The position numbers and the translations under genes are program-made. A stretch of 64,000 nt of DNA from Malassezia japonica (Eukaryota > Basidiomycota > Malasseziomycetes > Malasseziales > Malasseziaceae), in assembly GCF_029542785.1 (NCBI RefSeq), contig NC_083372.1:930001-994000 (forward strand). Reading direction: 5' to 3'. Under the pieces are notes generated by a model, which was not told where the DNA came from, did not search any database, and worked only from the letters and a program-made list of their open reading frames with translations. This document shows, piece by piece, positions 40,955 to 51,138 of the stretch (within the stretch, counting starts at the first letter, position 1; the number at the start of each line of letters is the position of its first letter).

Positions 40955-41265
40955 TTAGAGCTTCGCTCCGTCAGCGAGCGAGCCGATCTTGAACTTGGGC
41001 GCGACCTCCTTGAGAACGTAGTCAGGGTGGTAGTTCACGAACTTCGAGGTGGCGTCGGAGCCAATGTTCTTGAGCAGGATCTTGCGACCACCGGGGTGCT
41101 CGTCAATGAACTCGGTCACGTCGTAGACGTTGCCCTGGACGGCAACCCAGGCCGACTCCTCTGTTTTTTTGTTAGCTTCTTGACTTGGATATAATAGCGC
41201 TTTCGGGCGCAATACGTACCGGTGTTGTGCTGCTTCAGTTCGTCAAGAGTAATGGACTTCGACAT
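40955..41265 (-). CDS. Small soluble cytochrome b5-domain protein
   Basis: The 83-aa haem protein comes from two exons: 41265-41220 ([15 protein letters not shown]) and 41160-40955. They are separated by a 59-nt intron with a GTACGT donor, a GCTAAC branch site and an unusual A-rich run before CAG. The haem ligands are in EFIDEHPGG (first His) and NYHPDYV (second His). The domain fills the whole protein. There is no C-terminal membrane anchor as in microsomal cytochrome b5, nor any fused reductase. It could be a cytosolic electron carrier or b5-like regulator. It is divergent from GTP cyclohydrolase I. Confidence 0.88.
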
Positions 41266-41464
41266 GGCAAGAGGTAACGTTCAGGCTCGCCAAGACGGAA
41301 CCGCTAATCCCGCCGGGCTGCTCAGACCAATCACGCTTGCTGAATTTGTCATCTGTACTGACCCTATCTCGCGTGCAAGTGAGGTAATGCTTGGTCATCT
41401 TGAGCACGAGTGCGCTTGGCCGCGTGGAGGGCGTGCGAAGGTTGCACAGGACACTTGGGGCGAT

Positions 41465-42337
41465 ATGGCGTCGGAAAGCGTTCGGCCTGAGCGCGGTACA
41501 AAGCGCCAGCTTGAGGTATGGATTTGTGTATATATGTTCTAACTAGCAGGATGAAGTTTACCCCGAGGACGGCTACGACTCGGACCCTCCGGCAACGGCC
41601 GTGCCGCCGGCCATGTCCATGTCGGAATCGCAAGTATCGCTGCACCAGCACGGCGGCGGACTCGGCACGCCGACCGGCGCAAAGACAAACATCAGCGGAT
41701 TTTCAGAGCTGTCGGACAAGATCCAGTCGGTCATGAACAAGGATGGTCTGGGCTGGCCAGGTATGTTTTCAGCGCAAGAAATTAACCTATTAGCCAAGTC
41801 GACCCTGAACCGGTTGCGTCAAACGCCCGAAGAGGCGGCCAAAAATGAGGAGCGTCTTGCGGGCGCCGTCAAGACGATTCTCGAGTGCCTTGGCGAAGAC
41901 CCGGAGCGCGATGGACTTCGTGATACCCCCAAACGCTACGCACGTGCCTTGCTGTGGATGACACGGGGCTACGAGGAGCAGCTGTGTGGTATGTATACGA
42001 TAGGAGGGCCATGCTTACACGCCAGATGTGATCTCCAACGCAATTTTCGACGAGGACCACGACGAAATGGTGATTGTGCGCGATATTCCCGTGTACAGCC
42101 TCTGTGAGCACCACCTCGTCCCCTTCACAGGCAAGGTACGTTGGCTAGACTAACCCAAGATCCACATCGGCTACATCCCCAACCGCATGGTCATCGGCCT
42201 TTCGAAGCTGGCCCGCATTGCTGAGACGTTTGCTCGGCGGTTGTCTGTGCAGGAGCGCCTTACGCGCCAGGTCGCCCTCGCTCTGGACGAAGCGCTCAAA
42301 CCCCGTGGCGTTGCTGTCGTTATGGAGTGCGAGCACA

Positions 42338-42368
<31 letters not shown>

Positions 42369-42459
42369 AGGCGCAAGCACCGTGACGAGTTGCATGCTCG
42401 GTGTGTTCCGCAACCGCCAAAAGACGCGTGAAGAATTTTTGAGCCTCATCCGTCACTAA
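41465..42459 (+). CDS. FOL2: GTP cyclohydrolase I
   Basis: First enzyme of folate/pterin synthesis: GTP to 7,8-dihydroneopterin triphosphate. The product is 288 aa. Five exons: 41465-41515, 41550-41760, 41794-41988, 42026-42135 and 42160-42459. The introns are 34, 33, 37 and 24 nt. Catalytic and zinc-binding landmarks are [37 protein letters not shown] (Cys-His-His), [27 protein letters not shown] and TSCMLGVFR (second Cys). The N-terminal about 90 residues are variable, as in other fungi. The start [11 protein letters not shown] was chosen because earlier in-frame ATGs run into the divergent cytochrome b5 gene. Their use is not excluded. Confidence 0.93.
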
Positions 42460-42613
42460 ATCATATCATTTTTAGGACCTTGGCGTCAACCGCCTCGGAT
42501 CTGCTCATGTAACCCCTATGTATTCATCTACGTTCCTCGCGGTGCGCACGACCCTCCTCGTATCGGGATAGATGTGGAGGTGTCTGGGTATTATGTCATC
42601 ATTGATATTAAGT

Positions 42614-42626
42614 CACGTGTTATATA
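42614..42626 (+). promoter_or_regulatory. CACGTG and TATA-like element before RPL23
   Basis: CACGTG at 42614-42619 is followed directly by a TATATA-like stretch, about 75-87 bases before the RPL23 ATG. It parallels the E-boxes before RPL17. Confidence 0.45.
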
Positions 42627-42700
42627 GTACCAAGAGGGGGGCCACGCCTTGGGTGAGAAGCCCAGCGGTTTGATCCTCAACCAACCGTTGTGAAGGCACC

Positions 42701-43146
42701 ATGCCGAAGGTTTCTGTGGGTAACAAGTTCCGTATGACGCTCGGTCTCCCGGTCGGTGCAGTGATCAACTGCGCCGACAACTCGGGTGCGAAGAACCTGT
42801 ACGTTATTGCCGTCGTCGGTGTGGGTGCCGCTCTCAACCGTCTGCCCGCCGCGGCTGCCGGTGACATGTTCGTGGCTTCCGTCAAGAAGGGTAAGCCCGA
42901 GCTCCGTAAGAAGGTCCTTGCCGCTGTTATTATCCGCCAGCGCAAGCCGTGGCGCCGTCGTGACGGTGTCTTCCTCTACTTTGAGGACAACGCTGGTGTT
43001 ATTGTCAACCCCAAGGGTGAGATGAAGGGCTCGGCCATCACTGGCCCTGTTGCCAAGGAATGCGTATGTATTATTTGCGAGAGACGTGCTAACAACAGGC
43101 TGACCTCTGGCCGCGTATTGCCTCCAACGCCGGTACCGTGGTTTAA
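42701..43146 (+). CDS. RPL23: 60S ribosomal protein L23 (uL14)
   Basis: The 136-aa product sits at the subunit interface. Exon 1 (42701-43063) reads [20 protein letters not shown], then [16 protein letters not shown], and on to [13 protein letters not shown] 35-nt intron (43064-43098, GTATGT donor, GCTAAC) is followed by exon 2 (43099-43146) encoding [15 protein letters not shown]. That is the conserved uL14 C-terminus. Without splicing, this ending is lost. The length matches the family. Third-position bias indicates high expression. Confidence 0.96.
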
Positions 43147-43212
43147 ATTTTCCATGGCTGGTGTCCCAAAATATCTTGCGTTTATTTGCTGCGCTTGCAC
43201 AGCTCGCACTAC

Positions 43213-43242
43213 CTCCTCAGCGCCGCGACGGCGCCTGAGGAG
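43213..43242. terminator. Strong hairpin between convergent RPL23 and NUP85
   Basis: CTCCTCAG-CGCCG pairs with CGGCG-C-CTGAGGAG across a 3-base loop. This gives 13 pairs with a single bulged C. It sits in the 178-base gap between two convergent genes, so it may shape the 3' ends of both. No fungal hairpin terminator is established, so the role is a guess. Confidence 0.4.
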
Positions 43243-43324
43243 TGTCCAAGAGAGTAGTTAGACAAGCTGTGCTCATACCATGCAAATGCACATTCTACGA
43301 CAGGCTTACGTTTGGCAGATAGTA

Positions 43325-45464
43325 TCACCAGCCCTCGCTGCCCTCGACGAGGATGCGCGAAAGGTACTGGGACAAGGCGAGGCGCACGACCATCATGCGC
43401 TCCTGGACGAGCTTGCGGCGCACTGCCGAGCTGCTCGCCTCTGCGCCCGCCTTGCGGCTGAGCAGCAGCTCGAGCCAGTAAAAGTAGTAGTCAGCCACCT
43501 CGTCCGTGCCGTTCGACTCGGCCACGGAGCCGACCTTTTCGACGACGCGCAGCAGCTCGTACGTTTCCGGCATCGAGAAGTAGAGCTCTGGCGCCTGCAC
43601 CAGCGGCAGCGCGTCGACGAGCAGCACCGTCAGAAAAGACTCGGGCGTCACGTCGCTCGTGAGCAGGCCGACGAGGATCTGCGCCGCCTCCGACCAGGTC
43701 GCCTTGTTCGCGTACAGCTCGTGGAAGTCGCGGTACTTGACGTGGAACACGAGCGGGGCAAAGGTCTCGGTCGAAAAGATGCTCGAGGTGGTTGCAAACG
43801 GCGTCGCAAGCTGTGCATTCTCGGCGGTAAGCCCCGCCTCGGTCGCGATCGCCTCGGCATTGTCGAGGAGCATGCGGGGAATCGTGTCGACGCTGCGGAT
43901 AAACGCCTCGGGGCCGTGCTCGACATAGTCGTGGAGCATCTGGTCGGCGATCATGCGCACCTGCCGCGCATCGCGCGCACGCACGCTGTAGGCAATGGCG
44001 AGGCCGTACTTTTTGTGCTCCATGAGCTCGTGGCCGAGGCGCTTGCAAATGATGCGGACCTCGTCGTCCATGCCGTACTCGATGCACGCGCCAAGCACCT
44101 CTTCGACGCGCTTAAACTGCGCGTCGGCGTCGAGGCCCTCGTCCATGAGCGGCACGCTAAAGAGCACGCCCCGCATCTTGGAGCGCGCAGCCGGCGTATG
44201 AATCACGGCGAGGTACGAGAGGGCCATGCGCCACAGGCGCTCCTCGTTCAGCAGCAGATCCGCCCAGGTAAAGAGAATCGAGTCGCAGAGCGGCTCGCCG
44301 TCCTCGCCCTTGGCCTCGTTATTATCGAGCAGCTGCGCCTTGTGGCAAAAGTCGCTCAGGTGCGTCGCGAGCCACTCGTCGTAAGGAATGCACTGCTTGA
44401 TGGCCTTGGTCACCTCGCCGCGCATGAGCGACACGAGCACCATCTCGCTGCCGAGCGTGCCGTCGACCGGGAGTTGGTCGGTGATGAGCTGCACGACGTC
44501 TCTGAATTAGCAATGGTACGTACGGAAGATCGTCGCGCTTCATGGCGGGCTGCACGAGCGTTCCCCACGCACACACGGCCTCGGTCCAGTTCTCGGAAAA
44601 CTCCAGCACACGGTCCTGCACACCGCACAGGAGCTCGAGGAGGCAGCGGAACTGCGCCTCGAGCTCGAGGCGCTCTTCCTCGGGGTGCGGTGCGCCGTTC
44701 GCCTCGAGCTCTTTCTGCACGCTGTCCATCTTGCGCTGCATGCCCGAGAGAAAGACGCGTACCGAGGTGTGCCAATTCCGGTGCGCCGAGAAGAAGGCGT
44801 GCTCGGTGGGGTAGCCGGTCGAGCGGGGCAGCGTCTTGAGGATCTGCGCGGTCTCGCTCGCGATTTCATAGAGCGTGCTGGGCGTGCCGGGCGCGCTATA
44901 GCTCTGCAGCACGGTCGCCGCCGTGCCGTAGAATCCACGCAGCACGCAGCGGAAGAGGTAGTCCCAAAATTCGGGATGGTCGTGCGACGGCGAGGTCTGC
45001 GCGATCTGCTGGCCCTGTTCGGTGGTCGGCGCTGCGTAAGAAAGAGTACATACCGACGTCGTGCGCGTTCAGCCAGTGCAAGAGCTCCTCGCCAATGACG
45101 CCCATCCCACGGCCGTCCTCTGGAAAGTAGAGCACCTGGGCGAGGTGGAAGATGGTCTGCAGCGACTGGACGTGCGCGAGATACTCGGACTCGTCGAGAT
45201 GTTCCGCATCCAGGTCGTTCAGATAGGTATGTATCGCGTCACAGTACAGCGTGCCGATGCGGTGGTAGTACTGCATCGTCTGCACCGACGGGCCGGCGTC
45301 CATCCACCCCGCATCGCCACGCTCCTCGCGCTGCTGCGACGCGGCAATGGACTGCAGGGAGGTGAATATGGTAAATGACTGGGTATAGAACTGGGTAAGC
45401 GCTAGATACACGCCTTGGTCCGCGCCGACGCGTCGCCGCCGGCCTCCCCTTCAGACTGGGCCAT
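43325..45464 (-). CDS. NUP85: Nucleoporin NUP85, 5' reading frame uncertain
   Basis: Scaffold subunit of the Y (Nup84) complex of the nuclear pore, about 680-700 aa and mostly helical. Exons: about 45464-45054, 45031-44524 and 44501-43325, with two 22-nt introns. Family-like stretches are TQFYTQSFTIFTSLQSIAAS near the N-terminus, the helical middle, and LLVDALPLVQAPELYFSMPE with TYELLRVVEKV near the end. That matches 'LLTDALPLLE...TYELMRCLE' of the human protein. The frame of the conserved N-terminus has no usable ATG: it reads back to a TGA. The only sensible ATG (45464, MAQSEGEAGGDAS) is in another frame. No local-type intron repairs this, so one base may be missing in about 45412-45455. 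Confidence 0.83.
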
Positions 45465-45523
45465 GGTCGCAACACGGGGAATTGGGAATTATTTTTTGCA
45501 CAGGCATACGCCGGGGTATCAAG

Positions 45524-47419
45524 CTATGTGTCGCGCCTGCGCCGCGCCTCGGCAAAGATGCCGCCGGCACCGTAGTCCTCAACACGCCCGGCATAGCAGC
45601 CAGACGACAGGGGGAGCATGCGCGCGCCAGAGCCCGTCCATAGGAACTCGTCACGCAGCACACGCTGGATGGTATCAAAGGCTTCCTGCGTCGCGTACGC
45701 AATGCCAGTGCGGGGATCGCGGTAGCGCGCAGGAAGCCCGGTGATGACGCAGGTGCTCTGCCGGGGGCGAAAGGGGCGGTTGCGCGAAGGGACGATCGGG
45801 AGCCGGTCCCACTCACAGTGGTCGCCCAGCAGCATCCGGAACTCGTCCGCCCATGTCGCGCTGGGGTCCAGGTTGCAGAGCGAAAGGATCGTGCGGGCAG
45901 TGATCGTCGTATCAATCGGCTCGGACGGAGTCTCCGGGGGAGGCTCGGGCGTGTCGTGCGACTTTTCCGGCTCGTCCTCAGCCTTGATGGGGCCCGCGGG
46001 GGGCGGGGCGGTGGGTGGGGAGCGGGCAGGTGCAGAGGGTTGGGCAGGCTGCGAGGGCTGAGGAGTAGGCGTCGTAGGTGTAGGAGTAGCAGAAGGTGTA
46101 GGAGTAGTCGATGGCGCAGGAGCTGCAGAGGGCACCGGGGGCGCCGAGGGCGCCGAGGGTGCTGAGGATGCAATAGGTGCAGGAGTCGCCGACGGCGCCG
46201 AGGTCTGTACAGGCGTGTCGCTGCGCTCAGAAGGCGACAGGGTGTCGGGCGCCGCATCCGGGGGCCGTTGCGCAGCTTGCGCAGCAGACGAGCTAGCCTC
46301 GCCCTCCGCGCCGTCCTTGGCCTCGGCTTGCTCGGCGCTGGGCACCTGTTCGGCGCCTCGCCCCGGCTCCTCGGCGCTGGGCGCGTGCTCGTCGTTGCTT
46401 GACCGCACTCTATCCTCCTCGCCGTCTCTGGGCGCCTCGGCGTCCTTCTTCTGTGCCTCTTCTTGCTCGGCGCCTGCGCCAGCATCGCTTTCCTTGGCTT
46501 CCTCGACCTCCATCTCTCCGTTTTCGGCGCGGATGCGCGCGCGCTCTTCCTGTGCCGCGCGCTCCTCTTCTGCCGCGCGTTCCTCGCGCTCGCGCTGCTC
46601 CTTTGCCGCGCGTTCCGCGGCGGCCGCGCGCTCTGCGGCAGCCGCCCGTGCCTCGGCCTCCTTCTGCTCGGCGCGAATCGCAAACACGCTCTGCGAGAGG
46701 CCGGTGCTAATCCAGCGCACGTACGGACCCTTGATATCGCGTTTGCCCGATGCCCGCTGCCGCGCCTTGCGATCTTCTTCCTGCTGCAGGAAGCGCTGGA
46801 GGCTCTGAATATTCTCCTCTTCCGTCTCGAGTGCCTCTGAGATGAGCGCGTCCTGCGTCAGCATCTTGGCGCGCTTGCGGACCGGGCGCGCGCGCACTGA
46901 TGCGCGGCGCTCCTCGGCCTCCTTGAGCTTGGTCTGTGTCTCGAGCTTGGACTGGACCGTCGAGTGGCGCGAGCTGCTGCGCAGCCCCCCCGAGCTCGGC
47001 GCAGGAATAGGATGCGAGGGCCGGCGGGGCTTGCGCTCGACAGGCCGCGGCGCCGCCGCCGTCGCGGGCCCCATCGCCGGGCGCATCGCGTGCAGCGGCA
47101 CGGCGCGTGGCCGCGCCGCCTTGCGCTCGCGCTTCTCTTCGCGCTCGAGCGTCTGCTCCGCCTCGACATCCTCCCCGCTCCCCTCTTCCTCGCTGTTTCC
47201 GTCAAAGTCAGAGTCGACAATGTCCGGCTCATCTGCGTCAGCACAGCAAACGTACCGTCGCCGCCCTCGAACTCGATGTCGTCCTCGACCTCGGCAAACA
47301 TTTCGTCGCCTTCGACTTCCTGTTGCTCCAGCAGTTCGCGCATGCTACATGAGCTAGAATACATACCGGTTGCCCGCCGTCGCACGCCGCGCGCGCTGCT
47401 GGATCATCATCTCGGCCAT
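45524..47419 (-). CDS. SWC2: SWR1 complex subunit SWC2/VPS72 (YL1 family)
   Basis: Histone H2A.Z-H2B chaperone and DNA-binding subunit of the SWR1 remodeller, 616 aa. Exons: 47419-47367, 47344-47256 and 47232-45524. The introns are 22 and 23 nt. Splicing restores RRATAGNRMRELLEQQEVEG and then an acidic EDDIEFEGGDDEPDIVDSDF, the YL1 N-terminal H2A.Z-binding region. A basic stretch and long Ala/Glu helix (about 210-260) and a Pro/Ser/Thr-rich linker follow. The YL1 C-terminal domain is RPRQSTCVITGLPARYRDPR then TGIAYATQEAFDTI. The C-terminus ends ARRRRDT. Confidence 0.92.
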
Positions 47420-47465
47420 CGTCGCAAGAGGATGTGGAGAAGCACGTGTCAGAGCGCTAGAAGAT

Positions 47466-48411
47466 CTACAAGTCGACGACGCCGAGGGCGCCCCACGGCG
47501 GGAGAATCACGCTATCTTCTTCGCCATCCATGCGCGGAGTGCGCAGGACCGCGTCTTCGCCGTTGGTGCGCTGCGGACTCGGCGTCGACGTGGCGTCGTC
47601 CCACACTTCGTTCCGCGCCTCGGTGTCGGTCAACGCGACGATCGGGTGGGTGCGCGGCACCTGGACGTTTTCGTCGTGCAGTGCGTCCAGGACGCAGGCA
47701 GTGTGCCGCGTAATGTAGGAGAGGACCGAGTCCGGCGGGAGGCCCGCGTGCGCGAGCATCGCCGAGTTGATCTGCGCCGCGAGCGCCGTGCGCCGCGCGG
47801 GGTCGAGTATGGCGGGCGACGGCGTGTCGCTCGCAGTTGTATAGGCCAGTAGCGCGACCATCGCATCGATCTGGGCGACGTACACGTCGCTCTCCTCCTG
47901 CGGCAGCGTGCGGACGCGCGCATTCAAGAGCTGGATCTCGGCGAGGGCCGCCTGGAGCGTCGCATTGTCCTCGCCTGCGGCCTGTGTCTGCGCCTCATAC
48001 TCGGCATAGAGCTTACGCACAAGCTCAACAAACTGCTGCATGTGCAGGTTGAGCCAGAGGTGGAACGGATTCAGCGACACGGGGTGCGGCGGAAACGAGC
48101 GCTGCCGCGCAGGGTTGTCCGGCGTCGGGCGGGCCAGGAGCACGCCCGGGAAGTGCGTGTCGCACAGCGCAAGCGCCGCGTCAATGTGCCCGTCGTGTAT
48201 CGCGCTGCAGACGCCTAGGTGAGTTGGGGGACGTACGTTGGCGCGCCGCCGCATGCTCGCGCTGCGCGGTCGACAGCTGCATGTCGCCGTCACAGCCGGC
48301 CTCGTTCATAAACGCCACTGCTGCGTTCAGGTGTCCATGGTGCACAAGGTAGTCGAGCACGACACGCTGCACGACCCTGGGCGGCACCCGCCCCGCATCG
48401 GCAGACGCCAT
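47466..48411 (-). CDS. LisH-CTLH-CRA domain protein (GID/CTLH E3 ligase type)
   Basis: The product is 307 aa. Exon 1 is 48411-48237, then a 22-nt intron, then exon 2 at 48214-47466. LisH is VVQRVVLDYLVHHGHLNAAV with AFMNEAG (about residues 13-40). CTLH follows (REHAAARQRVCSAIHDGHID, ALALCDTHFPGVL), then NLHMQQFVELVRKLYAEYEA and a CRA-like helical region to about 235. The C-terminal about 70 residues are unmatched. This order is shared by Gid8/TWA1 and the C-terminal half of RanBP9/Vid30. The protein is longer than Gid8 and has no SPRY domain, so the exact orthologue is undecided. Confidence 0.82.
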
Positions 48412-48454
48412 GGCCTAAGCGTACCCTACACGCCTCCATTCCCTCCACCCCTTC

Positions 48455-50054
48455 ATGAGCACGAATCGGCTGCAGCGGACGCACCGCTCGACCAAGATCC
48501 CCAATGTCAAGCTGCGCCCGGTGCCTGTGTCGACCGCGTCGCGCGAGCGGCAGCGTGCGGATGCCGAGGACGACGCGCACTTCCAGGCGACACGCGACCA
48601 CGGCACAACGCGCGGCGCGCATACCGCGCAGGACTTTCTCGCGTCCAAGCCGCTCCAGGGCGTCGTACTGAGCTTTACCGGGATCACAGACGAAAAGGTA
48701 CGCGTCATTTCTCATGCAGCGTGAGCTTGTCGACATTGCCGAGCAGCTCGGAGCGCGCGTGCACAAAAATCTCACGAGCGAAGTCACGCACCTCGTCGCG
48801 CGTCAGCCGGGCTCAGAAAAGTACAAGTGCGCGGTGCGCTTTCATATGCACGTTGTGCGGCCCGAGTGGCTGTACCTCGTTCGCGAGGCATGGCTCGCTG
48901 GGGAGGACGCGGTCGATATCGCGCAGCTCGCAGACGAGTCGCGCCTCGGCGCGCTCGAAGGCATGCACATTGCGCTCAGCGGCGTAGACGGTACGTGGCC
49001 AACCTCACCCAGAATCCACACGCGCGCGCCTCGCAGAGCGCATCCACGAGCAGGGCGGCACGCTCGCGCCGCGCCTCTCGCTCGACGGATCGCTTACCCA
49101 CCTCGCGTGCGGCCCGGATGACGGCCGCATCCGCAAGAGCTATACACGCGTCGTCGAGCAGCAGGCGCTCGCGCGGCACTATACCACAGACGCCCTCCCG
49201 GCGCCGATCCGCGCCGCAGCCGCTATCAAGCTCGTGCACGTCGAGTGGATCGACGAGTGCTGCGACACGGGAACGATGCTGCCCGAGGACGAGTACGACG
49301 CGCGCGCGCCACTTGCGCCACGGCCGCCACGGCCGCAGCCACCGCCGCGCATCCCGATGGCCGAGCGGACGATCTCGGCGCCGGCGCCGGCAGCTCCGCC
49401 ACAAAAGGACCTCGCGCGCCTCGTCCACCGCATCCACAGCCAGACCGAGCCGGGCCTGGGGCAGGCACCGAAACGCACAGGACTCCTCGCGCTGACGCGT
49501 GCGGAGCGCTTTGGCCAGGAGGCGCCGAAACTCTTTGCACAGCGCACCTTTCACGTCGCGATGGCCGACGACGCCCGCACGCGGCGCGTCGCCAGCGCAA
49601 TCCGCGGCGCAGGCGGCGTGCTCGTCGCAGAGCAGGACGCCATGTACACCGTGCGCCCGCTCGTGGGGGGCCGGGGGGCGGGCCAATGCGTCACGCACCA
49701 CTGGGTCGAGCTGTGCCTGCACTACGACCGCCTCGTCGATCCCAAGGCGTACGTGGCGAGCGAGCCGACACGGGCGCCGATGCCGGTGCCGGGCGCCGAC
49801 GCGGTGCGCTTCAGCTTCACTGGCGTCGACCGCGAGGGGCCCGAGTACCACCACGCGCTCGCGGCGATCCACGCGATCGGCGCCTCGGTCGAAGACGCGA
49901 TGAGCAGGGCACGTACGACGCACCTCGTCGCAGAAGGCGACGCGAGGCACGGCGTCAAAGCCCAAAAGGCGGCTGCATGGGGTGTACCGGTCGTGGGGTA
50001 TGAATTTCTGCAAAAGGTCCTACGTACAGGGCGGCTCCGCGAAACGAGCGACGT

Positions 50055-50086
<32 letters not shown>

Positions 50087-50274
50087 ATGCGAGCGACACG
50101 CCGGACGCGGAGCCGACGCCCGAGCCGGAACAAGACGTCCCGTCGTCGCAGTCGTGGTGGACCGAGCCCAACGAGCAGCCACATGTGATGTACGACGACC
50201 CCGCCGCGCGCAAAGAACGGACGCGCCTCTTGGCGCTGGTAGACGGCCATCCCGCCAAGAAGGCGCGCCGCTAG
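48455..50274 (+). CDS. DPB11: Replication initiation/checkpoint BRCT protein DPB11 (Rad4/Cut5/TopBP1)
   Basis: Scaffold that links Sld3, Sld2 and the 9-1-1 clamp at origins and damage sites. The product is 591 aa. Exons: 48455-48697, 48720-48990 and 49013-50274, with two 22-nt introns. Four BRCT units: about 62-150 (LQGVVLSFTGI...VVRPEWLYL), 155-270 (LEGMHIALSGV...VHVEWIDECC), 345-430 (FAQRTFHVAM...THHWVELCL) and 440-525 (VRFSFTGVD...VVGYEFLQKV). A Pro10 run and a basic KKARR tail close the protein. The paired BRCT1-2 and BRCT3-4 layout is that of Dpb11/Rad4. The TAG stop overlaps the stop of convergent EFM7. Confidence 0.9.
50056..50086. repeat. CCG trinucleotide repeat (Pro10)
   Basis: About ten tandem CCG codons near the 3' end of DPB11 give a polyproline run just after BRCT4. 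Confidence 0.9.
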
Positions 50275-51101
50275 GCCCACCGGAAGCTCGCGACCGCGAT
50301 CCACTGCCCCCGCTCCTGGATATCGCCCATGTCCTCCTCGCCGTGCTCATCCCGCACGCTGTGCGTGTACGGCTGGATCTGGCCAAAGATGCTGCGCTCG
50401 TACACGCCGCCGTGCGGCGCATCCTCGTCGAACGCGAGGCCCCGCGCCTGGGCCGCGTCCAGGAAGCGCGCAATCGCCGGGCGCCCAGTGTGGAAGCCGG
50501 CCGCGAGCAAAAATCGCGCGTCTTTCGTACGTGCAAGCAGCGCACATACCGTGTCGAGAAGCGCGGCATGCTGCGAAGATACCCATAGCACATCGGCCGC
50601 AATGACGCAGTCCATGGTGCCGTACATGTCGAGAAACACGTCGAGGCCCTCGCCCCACGCGAGGCCGCGCACGTCGAGCGGGAGCGCGTGCGGCGCGCGC
50701 CCCTTGAGCCACGCGGCGTTCTGCTCGAGATTCGCGACAATATCCTTGTCGGGGTAGTCGGTCACCACCGTGCGCTTCGCTCCGATGGCGGCTGCGACGA
50801 GCGCAGGAAGCCCGGTGCCCGCACCGAGCTCCACGACGGTTCGCCCGCGCGCATCCGCCCACGCTGGCGCCTCCGCGAGCAGGTCGGCGAGGTACACGCC
50901 CGCGTCCCACTGGTGGTGCGCAAAGAGCTTGGTGTTGGCGCTGCTGAGATCCGCGATGCGGTACGCAATGCCTTTTTCACCCACCCATCCCGGGAGCGCC
51001 GCGTGGGGATAGTGCGCCACCGAGCCGGGGTCGCCACGTGCGGGCTGGTGATGCGCAAAGACGGTAAAGAGCGCGTCCTCAAAGATATCGACTTCGTCCA
51101 T
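50271..51101 (-). CDS. EFM7: Protein N-terminal/lysine methyltransferase EFM7 (Nnt1 type)
   Basis: The 276-aa class I SAM-dependent methyltransferase belongs to the family that methylates elongation factor 1A N-terminally in yeast. The SAM motif is VVELGAGTGLPALVAAAIGA, followed by VVTDYPD (acidic loop). The family-like opening is DIFEDALFTVF then AHHQP, with LFAHHQWDAGVYLADLL ahead of motif I, and ADVLWVSSQHAALL later. The C-terminal GQWIAVASFRWA is typical. No intron. Length agrees with the family. The start is 37 bases below the PWP1 stop. Confidence 0.88.
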   Translation of the reverse strand: MDEVDIFEDALFTVFAHHQPARGDPGSVAHYPHAALPGWVGEKGIAYRIADLSSANTKLFAHHQWDAGVYLADLLAEAPAWADARGRTVVELGAGTGLPALVAAAIGAKRTVVTDYPDKDIVANLEQNAAWLKGRAPHALPLDVRGLAWGEGLDVFLDMYGTMDCVIAADVLWVSSQHAALLDTVCALLARTKDARFLLAAGFHTGRPAIARFLDAAQARGLAFDEDAPHGGVYERSIFGQIQPYTHSVRDEHGEEDMGDIQERGQWIAVASFRWA

Positions 51102-51138
51102 AAAATGGGCGGATTGGAAGAATTACGTATGTGGAGGT

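Noticed and set aside
45391..45411. A 21-nt intron (GTGTAT to CCCAG) near the NUP85 start
   Set aside because: A good CTTAC-CCAG end, but the donor is poor and removal of 21 nt does not bring the ATG into the conserved frame.
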